From positions 496,001 through 560,000 of the forward strand of contig JAVYQP010000001.1 in NCBI GenBank assembly GCA_038731605.1: 64,000 nucleotides of DNA, in the 5' to 3' direction. The first letter of the stretch is position 1. The number at the start of each line of letters is the position of its first letter. The DNA is from WYZ-LMO2 sp038731605 (GTDB lineage Archaea > Halobacteriota > Archaeoglobi > Archaeoglobales > Archaeoglobaceae). Of this stretch, positions 8,954 to 18,009 are shown one piece after another. The notes under the pieces are model-generated. The model ran no database searches and was not told the origin of the DNA. It saw nothing but the letters and a program-made list of their open reading frames with translations. The translations under genes were made by a program, and so were the position numbers.

Positions 8954-9742
8954 TTATTGAACCATGGTTTCCGCTTCCGCTATTATCTCCCTCGCCCTTT
9001 TTCCAAAGAGCTCTGTGATCTTCTTTTCATTCTCGACGATTTCGTTGCAAAAGGCGAAACCATTTCTGAGCAGTTCTTCGACTTCAAAATTGCTCAGCTT
9101 TAGAACCGTTATGGGATAGAGTTTCTTTCTCTCAAGGAGCGCTTCTATGCCTTCGTTCTCCGGATAGTGCCATCCTGTTAACTTGATTCCACGACACTCG
9201 GCGAACCTCATCGCTTCGCTTGAGAACTTCGTGTTTGTGAACACCCAAACTCCATCGAAATCTTTTCTAACTTCTGCGATATCGAGAAAGCGAGCGTAGG
9301 AGTAGAGAACGTCTTTCAGCCCAGTATACATTGGCGTGTTGTGGAACTTGCATTCCACGAGATACTTCTTTTCCCTCTCTGCGACTACATCAACTTCATG
9401 CGTAACGCATTTTCCCTCGATGAGCTCGTTTAGCCGAGTTTTGTAACCGTATTCTCTCAGAAGAGACGAGACGAACTTTTCAAACCTGTAACCCGCAGGT
9501 CCGAGGCGAAGTAGTGAAGATTTTAGCCCGTATTTTGCGGAGACGTTTTTGGAGAATTTTTCGATCTCGCTTAGAACGATGCTGAGAATTTCGTCGGTTG
9601 TTATCCCATCGTAAATCCTTTTTTCAACTTCATTGGCAACTTTTTTCGCTTTGTCCACACTAAGTCCCGCACGGACAGCAGTTCTTACTATCTTGTCTTT
9701 GCTGAACTCCTCGAGTCTGCCGTCCCTTTTCTTGACTCTCAT
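8954..9742 (-). CDS. ATP-cone domain fused to Mrr-like nuclease domain
   Basis: A 262-aa protein. Residues 1-90 form an ATP-cone, beginning M-R-V-K-K-R-D-G-R-L-E-E-F and continuing with the helices seen in ribonucleotide reductases and NrdR. Residues about 105-205 look like a PD-(D/E)XK nuclease: G-Y-R-F-E-K-F, then E-V-D-V-V and Y-L-V-E-C-K-F-H, with a following F-T-N-T-K-F-S. The last 50 residues are helical. ATP-cones sense ATP versus dATP, so a nuclease under nucleotide control is a reasonable inference, but activity is untested. The ATG is 26 bases after an AT-rich box and has no ribosome site. Divergent from the RNA polymerase operon, with which it shares a 213-base upstream region. Confidence 0.75.
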   Translation of the reverse strand: MRVKKRDGRLEEFSKDKIVRTAVRAGLSVDKAKKVANEVEKRIYDGITTDEILSIVLSEIEKFSKNVSAKYGLKSSLLRLGPAGYRFEKFVSSLLREYGYKTRLNELIEGKCVTHEVDVVAEREKKYLVECKFHNTPMYTGLKDVLYSYARFLDIAEVRKDFDGVWVFTNTKFSSEAMRFAECRGIKLTGWHYPENEGIEALLERKKLYPITVLKLSNFEVEELLRNGFAFCNEIVENEKKITELFGKRAREIIAEAETMVQ

Positions 9743-9863
9743 GAACGAAATTTGTTGATAACAATAAAAATCTTTGGTCTAAGCTGTTGCAAATGCTTGC
9801 GTTTTGCAATCGTCCATCTCGACTGGGGAGCCACTTTTGTTTTTCAGACGTCGACGAAAACCC

Positions 9864-9887
9864 AAAACTTTTTCGATCGAAAGTTTT
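9864..9887. promoter_or_regulatory. 8-bp inverted repeat upstream of the RNA polymerase operon
   Basis: AAAACTTT at 9864-9871 and AAAGTTTT at 9880-9887 are perfect inverse complements around an 8-base spacer TTCGATCG. A run of six T follows the second arm's G. The site lies about 70 bases before rpoH. It could be an operator, or the AT-rich right arm could be part of the core promoter; a terminator is possible because of the T run, but the stem is AT-rich and weak. No function is proven. Confidence 0.35.
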
Positions 9888-9955
9888 TTCTACCTTCCGC
9901 ACTTTTGAATTTACGGACTTCGAAAAGTCCTATGGTGTTTGAAGGCGGGAGGAGT

Positions 9956-10189
9956 ATGAAGGTGAGCTTGCAAGACCACGTGCTCGTGCCAAAGCACGAA
10001 ATTTTAAAGGAAGAGGAAGTAGAAGAGCTCCTGAGGTTGCTTGGGGTTAGTAAAGAGCAATTGCCAAAGATAAAGGCTTCAGACCCGATAATCAAGGAAA
10101 TAGGCGCAAAGCCGGGAGACGTTGTGAAGATAACGAGAAAAAGCTTGACCGCAGGTGTGAGCATTTTTTATCGACTTGTGGTTGAGTAA
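9956..10189 (+). CDS. rpoH: DNA-directed RNA polymerase subunit H (Rpo5)
   Basis: A 77-aa protein with the archaeal RpoH/eukaryotic Rpb5 C-terminal fold: D-H-V-L-V-P-K-H-E at the start and K-P-G-D-V-V-K-I-T-R-K-S near the end. The ATG at 9956 is chosen over an in-frame upstream start at 9752 because GGGAGG sits just before it and because the family begins here. It opens a tightly spaced operon encoding the large polymerase subunits, ribosomal proteins and EF-2, the conserved euryarchaeal order. RpoH forms part of the downstream DNA-binding jaw of the polymerase. Confidence 0.95.
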   Translation: MKVSLQDHVLVPKHEILKEEEVEELLRLLGVSKEQLPKIKASDPIIKEIGAKPGDVVKITRKSLTAGVSIFYRLVVE

Positions 10190-10198
10190 GGTGGTCGT

Positions 10199-11740
10199 AT
10201 GCTGAACACTCGTGTTTTGGCAAGAGAGTATTTCACCCATAGCAGGCTTGTGAAGCATCAGATTGATTCGTTTAACCGATTCATCGACGAGGGGCTTCAG
10301 AGAGTTATAGATGAGCAAAAGATAATCGAACTCGAGCTTCCGAACACATACATCGAACTTGGCAGGGTAAGGGTTGGAACTCCGATAATAAAGGAAGCAG
10401 ATGGCCCCCAAACGCCGTTGCTTCCGAGTCACGCAAGGCTGAGGAACCTCAACTACGCAGCGCCGATTTACCTTGAAGCAACGGTTTACGATGAGGGAAA
10501 ACCGCTCGAGAAGGAGATCGTTGAAATCGGAATGCTTCCGGTGATGGTGAAATCGAAAATCTGCAACCTCAGCCCGGATAAGATAGACAAAGTCTTAGAG
10601 CACATCCTCAAAAGGAACGTAAGCTCCCTCAGCTATGAGGAAAAGCTTTACTTGGCAGGCGAAGACCCGCTCGACCCTGGAGGCTACTTCATAATAAACG
10701 GAACAGAGAGGGCAATCGTAACTTTGGAAGACTTGGCTCCTAACAAGGTTCTCCTTGAAAGAGAAGAGAAATACGGGGAGATGGTTGAGGTTGCGAAGTG
10801 TTTTAGCCAGAGAGCTGGATATAGGGCACTCATAGTTGTTGAAAGAGCTAAGGGGAACATTCTCGAAGTCACATTTCCGCAGTTGCCGAAGCCGATAAAG
10901 TTCGTCATCTTGATGCGTGCTCTTGGCGTTGAAAGCGATCAGGACATCGTGGAGATGGTGAGCACGAATCCGCAGATAATGAGATACATGCTCCAGAACA
11001 TCGAAGACCCCGATGTCTCGGACATTCAGACAAGGGAGGATGCGATAGAATACATCGGCAAAAGAGTTGCTCCCGGGCAGAGCAGGGAATACAGAATTCA
11101 AAAAGCCGAACAAGTCCTTGACCAATACTTCCTTCCACATCTCGGGATTGAAAAGGAAGCACGAAAGGCGAAGGCGTTCTTCCTTGCGAGGATGGCTGAG
11201 CTTATCTTCGAGCTCCACCTCGGGTTGCGAAGGGAAGACGACAAGGATCACTACGCAAATAAAAGGCTTCGCCTTGCAGGGGATCTAATGGAAGAAATTT
11301 TCCGTGTCGCTTTTCTGAGATTGATCAAAGACGTGAAGTATCAGCTTGAGAGGGCAAAGATGAGGGGTAGGAGCATGAAGCTCTCAACTGCAGTGCGAAG
11401 TGATGTGCTCACGGACAGAATAATGCACCCCATGGCTACTGGAAACTGGGTGGGTGGGAGAACGGGAATATCCCAGCTCATAGACAGACACAACTTCATT
11501 TCGCTGATCTCGCACCTCCGAAGAGTTGTCTCTCCACTATCACGATCGCAACCACACTTCGAAGCCCGTGACCTGCATGCGACGCACTGGGGAAGAATTT
11601 GCCCATCCGAAACTCCAGAAGGTCCAAATTGCGGGCTCGTGAAGAACTTTGCTCAGTATGCGGAGATAAGCGTTGGCGTTGATGAAAAGGAAGTGATCAA
11701 CATTTTGCCAAGACTTGGAGTTCAGATGCTGAGGGGTTGA
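10199..11740 (+). CDS. rpoB2: DNA-directed RNA polymerase subunit B'' (Rpo2N)
   Basis: The 513-aa N-terminal half of the second largest polymerase subunit. Family segments include H-Q-I-D-S-F-N-R-F near residue 21, G-G-Y-F-I-I-N-G-T-E-R near 160 and the fork region L-R-R-V-V-S-P-L-S-R with H-W-G-R-I-C-P-S-E-T-P-E-G-P-N near the C-terminus. Euryarchaea such as methanogens and Archaeoglobales split this subunit into B'' and B', and the break here falls at the usual place. AAGGTGGT precedes the ATG. One base separates its stop from rpoB'. Confidence 0.97.
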   Translation: MLNTRVLAREYFTHSRLVKHQIDSFNRFIDEGLQRVIDEQKIIELELPNTYIELGRVRVGTPIIKEADGPQTPLLPSHARLRNLNYAAPIYLEATVYDEGKPLEKEIVEIGMLPVMVKSKICNLSPDKIDKVLEHILKRNVSSLSYEEKLYLAGEDPLDPGGYFIINGTERAIVTLEDLAPNKVLLEREEKYGEMVEVAKCFSQRAGYRALIVVERAKGNILEVTFPQLPKPIKFVILMRALGVESDQDIVEMVSTNPQIMRYMLQNIEDPDVSDIQTREDAIEYIGKRVAPGQSREYRIQKAEQVLDQYFLPHLGIEKEARKAKAFFLARMAELIFELHLGLRREDDKDHYANKRLRLAGDLMEEIFRVAFLRLIKDVKYQLERAKMRGRSMKLSTAVRSDVLTDRIMHPMATGNWVGGRTGISQLIDRHNFISLISHLRRVVSPLSRSQPHFEARDLHATHWGRICPSETPEGPNCGLVKNFAQYAEISVGVDEKEVINILPRLGVQMLRG

Positions 11741-11741
11741 G

Positions 11742-13553
11742 ATGAGGAAGTGTAGGGTTTACGTTAACGGCGCTTTGGTTGGATTCGTAGACAACGGCGA
11801 AGAGCTCGCTAAGGAGATAAGAAGACTTAGAAGAAGGGGTAAGTTGTCGAGTCAGGTAAACGTTGCGTATTTTGCGGATTCGAACGAAGTAAGGATAAAC
11901 ACAGACCCCGGCAGAGCGAGGAGACCTTTGATAGTCGTTGAGAATGGGAAACCGCTTTTGACGGAGAAGCATATAAGTAAGTTGGAAGCTGGCGAGATAA
12001 CCTTCGAAGACCTCGTGAGGCAGGGGGTCATAGAGTTCCTTGATGCGGAGGAAGAGGAGAATGCACTCGTCGCTGTGAACGAGAAGGATTTAACTCCTGA
12101 GCACACACATCTCGAGCTTGATCCAAGCTTGATCGTTGGAATCTGCGTTGGTAGCATACCTTATGCGGAGCACAACGCATCTCCGAGGAACACGATGGGG
12201 GCGGCGATGATAAAGCAGGGACTCGGGATTCCCTACCTAAACCTCGACTGGCGCACGGACACGAGAGGGCATTTGCTCATGTATACGCAAATACCAATCG
12301 TAACCACAGACACTCAACTTAAGATGCGATACGACGATCGCCCCTCTGGACAGAACTTCGTCGTTGCGGTTTTGAGCTACGAAGGTTACAACATCGAAGA
12401 TGCGATAATCTTGAACAAAGGTAGCGTGGACAGGGGAATTGGAAGGAGTTTCTTCTTCAGAACCTATGAAGCCGAGGAGATGCGGTATCCGGGTGGGCAA
12501 GAGGATAAGTTCGAAATTCCCGGCGCAGACATCTCTGGTTTTAGGGGTTCCGAGAACTATGCGCACCTCGACGAAGATGGGCTTGTTCATCCAGAAACTG
12601 AAGTCGGTCCAGACGATGTGTTGATAGGCAGAACATCTCCGCCAAGATTCCTTGAGGAGCCAGAAGTCGGAATCTCACCGCAGAAAAGAAGGGAGACGTC
12701 GATAACGATGAGGAGCAATGAAAAAGGCGTTGTTGATGCGGTTTTCCTTGTTCAGTCTGAAAATGGATTGAAGCTTGCTAAGGTCAGGGTTAGAGACCTC
12801 AGAATTCCCGAACTCGGAGACAAGTTCGCTTCAAGGCACGGACAAAAGGGAGTCGTTGGATTGATCGTGCCAGAGGAGGACATGCCGTTCACGGAATCGG
12901 GAATCGTGCCGGACATGATACTGAACCCGCACGCAATTCCGTCGAGGATGACCGTCGGGCATGTGCTTGAGATGATAGGCGGAAAACTTGGCGCTCTCGA
13001 AGGAAGGCGAGTGGACGGGACGATTTTCTATGGAGAGAAGGAGGAAGACCTTAGAAACGCTCTCAAGAAATACGGCTTCACGCATACGGGTAAGGAAGTG
13101 ATGTACGACGGCATAAGCGGGAAGAAGTTCGTCGCAGACATCTTTGTCGGCGTGATATACTACCAGAAGCTATACCACATGGTCGCTGGAAAGATACACG
13201 CAAGGAGCAGAGGACCTGTGCAGATCCTTACGAGACAGCCTACAGAAGGTAGAGCAAGAAAAGGTGGGCTGAGGTTCGGAGAAATGGAGAGGGACGTTCT
13301 AATTGGTCATGGTGTTGCGTTACTCCTCAAAGACCGCCTTCTCGACGAGTCTGACAAAGTCGACGTTTGGGTTTGCGGAAACTGTGGGCATGTTGCGATG
13401 TTCGACTATAGAAAGAACACCGCATACTGCAATGTTTGCGACGACGACACGAACGTGTTTAAGGTTAGCATGAGCTATGCGTTCAAGCTCCTCCTCGATG
13501 AGCTGAAATCGATGATGATCGCTCCGAGGTTAAAGCTTAGCGATAAGGCTTAG
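11742..13553 (+). CDS. rpoB1: DNA-directed RNA polymerase subunit B' (Rpo2C)
   Basis: The 603-aa C-terminal half of the B subunit. It contains the active-site flap and hybrid-binding regions (G-Y-N-I-E-D-A, G-D-K-F-A-S-R-H-G-Q-K-G-V, N-P-H-A-I-P-S-R-M-T) and a C-terminal zinc site C-G-N-C plus C-N-V-C at about residues 545-565. It is encoded one base after B'' and nine bases before A', so it is cotranscribed and probably translationally coupled. The intact set of motifs shows that the split has not cost any catalytic element. Confidence 0.97.
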   Translation: MRKCRVYVNGALVGFVDNGEELAKEIRRLRRRGKLSSQVNVAYFADSNEVRINTDPGRARRPLIVVENGKPLLTEKHISKLEAGEITFEDLVRQGVIEFLDAEEEENALVAVNEKDLTPEHTHLELDPSLIVGICVGSIPYAEHNASPRNTMGAAMIKQGLGIPYLNLDWRTDTRGHLLMYTQIPIVTTDTQLKMRYDDRPSGQNFVVAVLSYEGYNIEDAIILNKGSVDRGIGRSFFFRTYEAEEMRYPGGQEDKFEIPGADISGFRGSENYAHLDEDGLVHPETEVGPDDVLIGRTSPPRFLEEPEVGISPQKRRETSITMRSNEKGVVDAVFLVQSENGLKLAKVRVRDLRIPELGDKFASRHGQKGVVGLIVPEEDMPFTESGIVPDMILNPHAIPSRMTVGHVLEMIGGKLGALEGRRVDGTIFYGEKEEDLRNALKKYGFTHTGKEVMYDGISGKKFVADIFVGVIYYQKLYHMVAGKIHARSRGPVQILTRQPTEGRARKGGLRFGEMERDVLIGHGVALLLKDRLLDESDKVDVWVCGNCGHVAMFDYRKNTAYCNVCDDDTNVFKVSMSYAFKLLLDELKSMMIAPRLKLSDKA

Positions 13554-13562
13554 GGTGAGTTT

Positions 13563-16184
13563 ATGTATCCGAAGAAGATTTCTGCGATAAAGTTCGAGGT
13601 TTTGTCCCCGCAGGAGATAAGGAGGATGAGCGTTGCAAAGCTCAACAACCCAGAAACATACGACGATGATGGCTTCCCAGTTGAAGGCGGGTTGATGGAC
13701 ACAAGACTGGGAGTTATAGATCCGGGTTTGAAATGCAGAACCTGTGGAGGAAAATACGGCGAATGCCCGGGGCACTTTGGGCACATAGAGCTCGCAGCTC
13801 CTGTGATTCACGTTGGATATGCGAAGATCATCGCAAGACTCCTAAGCGGAACTTGTAGGGAATGCGGAAGAATTCTGATGAAAGACGACAGGAGGGACAA
13901 GTTCATAAGGGAAATAGAGCGACTGAAGTCGTTGGGGCAGAACTACGAGGAGGTCTTGAAGGAGGTCTTCAGGTTGACCAAGGCGGCGAAGAAGTGCCCA
14001 CACTGCGGGGCTGAGCAGAGGGAGATAAAGTTTGAGAAACCAACTTCCTTCTATGAAGTTATCGATCCAGAGAAAAAGGAGGAGCAGAAACTAACGCCGA
14101 AGGACGTAAGAGAGAGGCTTGAAAAGATTCCAAACGAGGACTTGCCAGCGTTTGGGCTTGATCCAAAATCTGTTCGTCCAGAGTGGTTTGTTCTCACAGT
14201 CCTCCCAGTTCCACCTGTCACCGTAAGACCTTCGATAATCCTCGAAACTGGACAGAGAAGCGAAGACGACCTAACGCACAAGCTCGTGGACATAATCAGG
14301 ATCAACCAGAGGTTCATAGAGAACCGAGACACTGGAGCACCGCAACAGATTCTCGAAGATCTTTGGGAGCTTTTGCAGTATCACATCACAACTTATTTCG
14401 ACAACGAGGTCAGCGGAATACCGCCAGCGAGACACAGAAGTGGGAGACCTCTAAAAACCTTAGCCCAGCGTCTGAAAGGAAAAGACGGAAGATTCCGTGG
14501 CTCTTTGTCTGGAAAAAGGGTCAACTTCTCCGCAAGAACCGTCATAAGCCCGGATCCATGTATAAGCATAAGCGAAGTCGGTGTTCCGGAAGAGGTTGCG
14601 AGGGAGCTTACGGTTCCGATCTTCGTCACTCCAAACAACCTCGAGTTCGCAAGGGAGTTTTTGCTTCGCAAAGAGAGCCCGAAGGCGAGTTACATCATAA
14701 GACCAGATGGTAAAAGAATAAGGGTTATCGATACAAATCGTGAAGAGCTCGCAGAGAAGCTCGAGCCAGGGTGGATCGTTGAAAGAGAGCTCATGGACGG
14801 TGACATCGTTCTTTTCAATCGACAGCCTTCTTTGCACAGAATGAGCATCATGGCTCACTACGTTCGAGTTCTACCTTACAAGACGTTCCGCTTGAACCCA
14901 GCGGTTTGTCCGCCGTATAACGCAGACTTCGATGGAGATGAGATGAACCTACACGTCCCACAAAGCCTTGAGGCGCAGGCTGAGGCTAAGATTCTGATGG
15001 CAGTTCAGGAGCACATTCTGTCGCCGAGGTTTGGCGGTCCGATCATTGGTGGGATCCACGATCACATCACGGGGCTTTACTTGCTGACGAGGGGAGAAAA
15101 GAAGTTCAGCAAAGAGGAGGCGATGGACTTCCTGCGTGCGGTGGATCTATCTGAGATTCCCGCAAAAGAAGAGTATACGGGCAAGGAGATATTCAGCTTC
15201 ATTCTTCCAAAGATTTCGATAAGGTTCAAAGCGGAGATCTGCCAGGGATGTGCGGTTTGTAAGGAGGAGAACTGCGAAAACGATGCGTTCGTTGTCATAG
15301 AAGATGGGAAGTTGTTGAAGGGGACAATCGACGAAAAGGCGGTTGGAGCCTTCAAGGGTGTAATAATCGACGAGATAATGAGGAAATTCGGCGCATCGAC
15401 GACAAGAAAGTTCATCGACGACATGACGAAGCTCGCAATCCGTGTGATCACGAGACTCGGCTTTACCATAGGCATCGACGACGAGGACATCCCGAAGGAG
15501 GCGATTCAGCAGATCGAGGAAACGATTAGCGAAGCTGAGAGGAGAGTCGAGGAGTTGATAAAGGCTTACAGGGAAGGAAACCTCGAGCCAATGCCGGGGA
15601 GGAGTTTGGAGGAGACGCTGGAGCTGAGGATAATGCAGGAACTTGGCAAGGCGAGAGACAGAGCTGGAAAGATCGCTGGAAGGTATTTGGGTATGGACAA
15701 CTCCGCAGTCATAATGGCTGTGAGTGGAGCAAGGGGGAGCATGCTCAACTTAACACAAATGGCAGCTTGCATAGGGCAACAATCGGTCAGAGGGGAAAGA
15801 ATAACACGTGGATACGCATACACGCATCGGACTACGAGCCACTTCAAACCAATGGATCTCTCTGCGAGGGCGAAGGGCTTTGTTAGGAGTAGCTACAAAT
15901 CCGGTCTCTCGCCTATCGAGTTCTTCTTCCACGCCGCTGGTGGTAGAGAAGGTCTCGTCGACACCGCAGTCAGGACTTCGCAGTCTGGTTACTTGCAGAG
16001 GAGGATGATAAACGCCCTGCAAGACCTCAAAGTCGAGTATGATGGAACCGTAAGAGAGCAAACTTCTGGTGTTATCGTGCAATTTAAATATGGAGAAGAT
16101 GGCGTAGATCCGATGAAGAGCTTTAGGGGTAAGGCGGTGGACGTGAAAAGAATAGTTAGAGAAGTTGTAGGGGTGAAAGAATGA
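13563..16184 (+). CDS. rpoA1: DNA-directed RNA polymerase subunit A' (Rpo1N)
   Basis: The 873-aa N-terminal part of the largest subunit. Seen are the clamp zinc site (C-R-T-C then C-P-G-H-F-G-H), a second C-x2-C/C-x2-C site at about residues 98-148, and the catalytic N-A-D-F-D-G-D-E-M that holds the active-site magnesium. An additional cysteine group, C-x2-C-x2-C-x4-C at Cys560, 563, 566 and 571, lies beyond the catalytic core and is not one of the standard zinc sites (see findings). The gene overlaps rpoA'' by 4 bases. With A'' it makes the full beta-prime-like subunit, the archaeal split being at the normal position. Confidence 0.97.
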   Translation: MYPKKISAIKFEVLSPQEIRRMSVAKLNNPETYDDDGFPVEGGLMDTRLGVIDPGLKCRTCGGKYGECPGHFGHIELAAPVIHVGYAKIIARLLSGTCRECGRILMKDDRRDKFIREIERLKSLGQNYEEVLKEVFRLTKAAKKCPHCGAEQREIKFEKPTSFYEVIDPEKKEEQKLTPKDVRERLEKIPNEDLPAFGLDPKSVRPEWFVLTVLPVPPVTVRPSIILETGQRSEDDLTHKLVDIIRINQRFIENRDTGAPQQILEDLWELLQYHITTYFDNEVSGIPPARHRSGRPLKTLAQRLKGKDGRFRGSLSGKRVNFSARTVISPDPCISISEVGVPEEVARELTVPIFVTPNNLEFAREFLLRKESPKASYIIRPDGKRIRVIDTNREELAEKLEPGWIVERELMDGDIVLFNRQPSLHRMSIMAHYVRVLPYKTFRLNPAVCPPYNADFDGDEMNLHVPQSLEAQAEAKILMAVQEHILSPRFGGPIIGGIHDHITGLYLLTRGEKKFSKEEAMDFLRAVDLSEIPAKEEYTGKEIFSFILPKISIRFKAEICQGCAVCKEENCENDAFVVIEDGKLLKGTIDEKAVGAFKGVIIDEIMRKFGASTTRKFIDDMTKLAIRVITRLGFTIGIDDEDIPKEAIQQIEETISEAERRVEELIKAYREGNLEPMPGRSLEETLELRIMQELGKARDRAGKIAGRYLGMDNSAVIMAVSGARGSMLNLTQMAACIGQQSVRGERITRGYAYTHRTTSHFKPMDLSARAKGFVRSSYKSGLSPIEFFFHAAGGREGLVDTAVRTSQSGYLQRRMINALQDLKVEYDGTVREQTSGVIVQFKYGEDGVDPMKSFRGKAVDVKRIVREVVGVKE

Positions 16185-17320
16185 GCTACGATGCGATGCT
16201 GAAAGATTACCCGCTTCCACCATCTGTTAAGGAGGAGATAAAGGAAGAGTTGGAGAAGTTGAAGCCGAAGAAGAACGTTGCGAAGAAGATCATCGACCTC
16301 TGTTATCAAGCTTACCTTTCGAACCTCATCGAACCAGGCGAGGCGGTGGGAATCGTTGCTGCGCAGTCTATTGGAGAGCCTGGAACGCAGATGACGATGA
16401 GGACTTTCCACTATGCTGGAGTTGCGGAGCTGAACGTTACTCTCGGTCTTCCGAGGCTCATCGAGATTCTCGACGTTAGAAAGAACCCCTCGACACCGAT
16501 GATGACGATTCGCCTTCTGCCTGAGTATGCGAAGGATAGAGAAAAAGCGAGAGAAGTGGCGAACAAGATTGAGGCGACTTATCTGAAGGATTTGGCGGAG
16601 ATTGAGGTCGATCTTAGAGAGATGAGCATCACTATAAAGCCAGATCGCGAGGCGATGAAGAAGAAGGATCTCACAATGGAGGAGCTGAGGGAAAAAATAG
16701 AGAAGTCGATAAAGAAGGACGCAGAGCTGATCGAAAAAGACGGCAACTTTGTTGTCAAGGTCAAGAAGGACTCCTACAAGGTATTGATGGACACGTTCGA
16801 GGAGCTAAGGGAGCTCGTGGTCATGGGGATAAAGGAGATACGGAGGGTCATAATAAGGAAGGAGGGTGACGAATACGTTCTCTACACCGAGGGCTCGAGT
16901 TTGAAAAAAGTTATGAAGGTGAAGGGCGTCGACTTCACGAGGACGATAACGAACGACATATACGAGATCTACGAGGTCTTGGGCATCGAAGCGGCGAGGA
17001 CTGCGATAATCAACGAGGCAATCTCAACGCTCGAAGAGCAAGGTTTGGAAGTGGACGTTCGCCACATAATGCTCGTCGCAGATGTGATGACAGCGGATGG
17101 AGAGCTCAGGCAGATCGGTCGCCATGGAGTTGCGGGAGAAAAACAAAGCATCCTCGCAAGGGCTGCGTTCGAGATGACTGTAAACAATCTGCTCGACGCA
17201 GCCGTTAAGGGGGAGGTGGATTACCTGAAGGGGATAACCGAGAACATAATTATCGGACAGCCGATAAAGCTCGGAACCGGAGACGTTGAGCTCGTTGTGA
17301 GGTTAGGGGTGAGAAGATGA
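16181..17320 (+). CDS. rpoA2: DNA-directed RNA polymerase subunit A'' (Rpo1C)
   Basis: The 379-aa C-terminal part of the largest subunit. The conserved trigger-loop/bridge region P-G-E-A-V-G-I-V-A-A-Q-S-I-G-E-P-G-T-Q-M-T lies near residues 52-72 and the H-I-M-L-V-A-D-V-M motif with R-H-G-V near the C-terminus. It starts inside the end of rpoA' (ATGA overlap) and itself overlaps rpl30e by 4 bases. The run of short overlaps suggests coupled translation so that subunits are made in equal amounts. Confidence 0.97.
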   Translation: MSYDAMLKDYPLPPSVKEEIKEELEKLKPKKNVAKKIIDLCYQAYLSNLIEPGEAVGIVAAQSIGEPGTQMTMRTFHYAGVAELNVTLGLPRLIEILDVRKNPSTPMMTIRLLPEYAKDREKAREVANKIEATYLKDLAEIEVDLREMSITIKPDREAMKKKDLTMEELREKIEKSIKKDAELIEKDGNFVVKVKKDSYKVLMDTFEELRELVVMGIKEIRRVIIRKEGDEYVLYTEGSSLKKVMKVKGVDFTRTITNDIYEIYEVLGIEAARTAIINEAISTLEEQGLEVDVRHIMLVADVMTADGELRQIGRHGVAGEKQSILARAAFEMTVNNLLDAAVKGEVDYLKGITENIIIGQPIKLGTGDVELVVRLGVRR

Positions 17321-17580
17321 GCGATGTGGAAACGATTGTTAGAAACGCACTAAAGAGCGGAAAGTATTATTTCGGCATAAGGAGGACGATAAAAGCGCTT
17401 AAGAAAGGAGAGGCGAAAGCGGTAGTGGTTTCGAAGAACTGCCCAGAGGAGTTTTTGAGTGAGATAAAGAAGTTCAATGTTCCAGTGTTCGTCTTCGATG
17501 GAACAAACATGCAACTCGGCGAATTTTGCAGAAAACCTTTCAGTATATCTTCGATGGCAATCTTAGAGAGTGTGAAGTGA
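17317..17580 (+). CDS. rpl30e: Large ribosomal subunit protein eL30
   Basis: An 87-aa L7Ae-fold protein, slightly shorter than most archaeal L30e. Recognisable segments are the N-terminal helix, Y-F-G-I-R-R-T-I-K-A-L-K-K-G-E-A-K-A, V-V-S-K-N-C-P and the terminal L-G-E-F-C-R-K-P-F. It binds a kink-turn in 23S rRNA. Its place between rpoA'' and nusA is conserved in archaea. It overlaps rpoA'' by 4 bases, and its TGA shares one base with the chosen nusA start. Confidence 0.92.
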   Translation: MSDVETIVRNALKSGKYYFGIRRTIKALKKGEAKAVVVSKNCPEEFLSEIKKFNVPVFVFDGTNMQLGEFCRKPFSISSMAILESVK

Positions 17581-18005
17581 TGGTTATGGAGATGAAGCTC
17601 TCCTCGGAGGAGATCAGATATCTCACACTTTTTGAGAACTTAACTGGCGCAAGCGTTAAGGACTGCATCGTCTACGACGACAAGGGCATCTTCGTCGTTA
17701 AAAAGGGCGACATGGGCTTGGCGATTGGGAAAGGCGGTATAAACGTTGACAGGGCAAGGGAGCTGATAGGGAAAAAGATCGAGATAATAGAGCACTCCGA
17801 CGATCCAGCGGAGTTCATATCCAACATTTTCAAGCCGATAAAGGTGAGCGTGAAGATCTTGGACAAAGGCAATTCAAAGACAGCGCAAGTCATCGTTTCA
17901 CCGGATTTGAAGGGGATTGTCATTGGTAAAGGTGGCAAAAACATTAATAAAGCGAAGGAATTAGCTAAGAGGCATCACAACATCGAGGACATAGTGGTAA
18001 GGTGA
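17580..18005 (+). CDS. nusA: NusA-like KH-domain transcription factor
   Basis: A 141-aa archaeal NusA, which consists only of the two KH domains; the S1 and N-terminal domains of bacterial NusA are absent. The two RNA-binding loops are I-G-K-G-G-I-N near residue 46 and I-G-K-G-G-K-N near 115. Its role in archaeal transcription elongation or rRNA synthesis is still poorly defined. The start is uncertain among three in-frame ATGs at 17580, 17586 and 17592; the first overlaps the L30e stop as TGATG and is used here. A TTG/ATG further upstream inside rpl30e is rejected. Confidence 0.9.
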   Translation: MVMEMKLSSEEIRYLTLFENLTGASVKDCIVYDDKGIFVVKKGDMGLAIGKGGINVDRARELIGKKIEIIEHSDDPAEFISNIFKPIKVSVKILDKGNSKTAQVIVSPDLKGIVIGKGGKNINKAKELAKRHHNIEDIVVR

Positions 18006-18009
18006 TGGT

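Noticed and set aside
9864..9895. Intrinsic terminator in front of the RNA polymerase operon
   Set aside because: The stem is only AT-rich and weak; the site lies in a 5' region with no upstream plus-strand gene to terminate.
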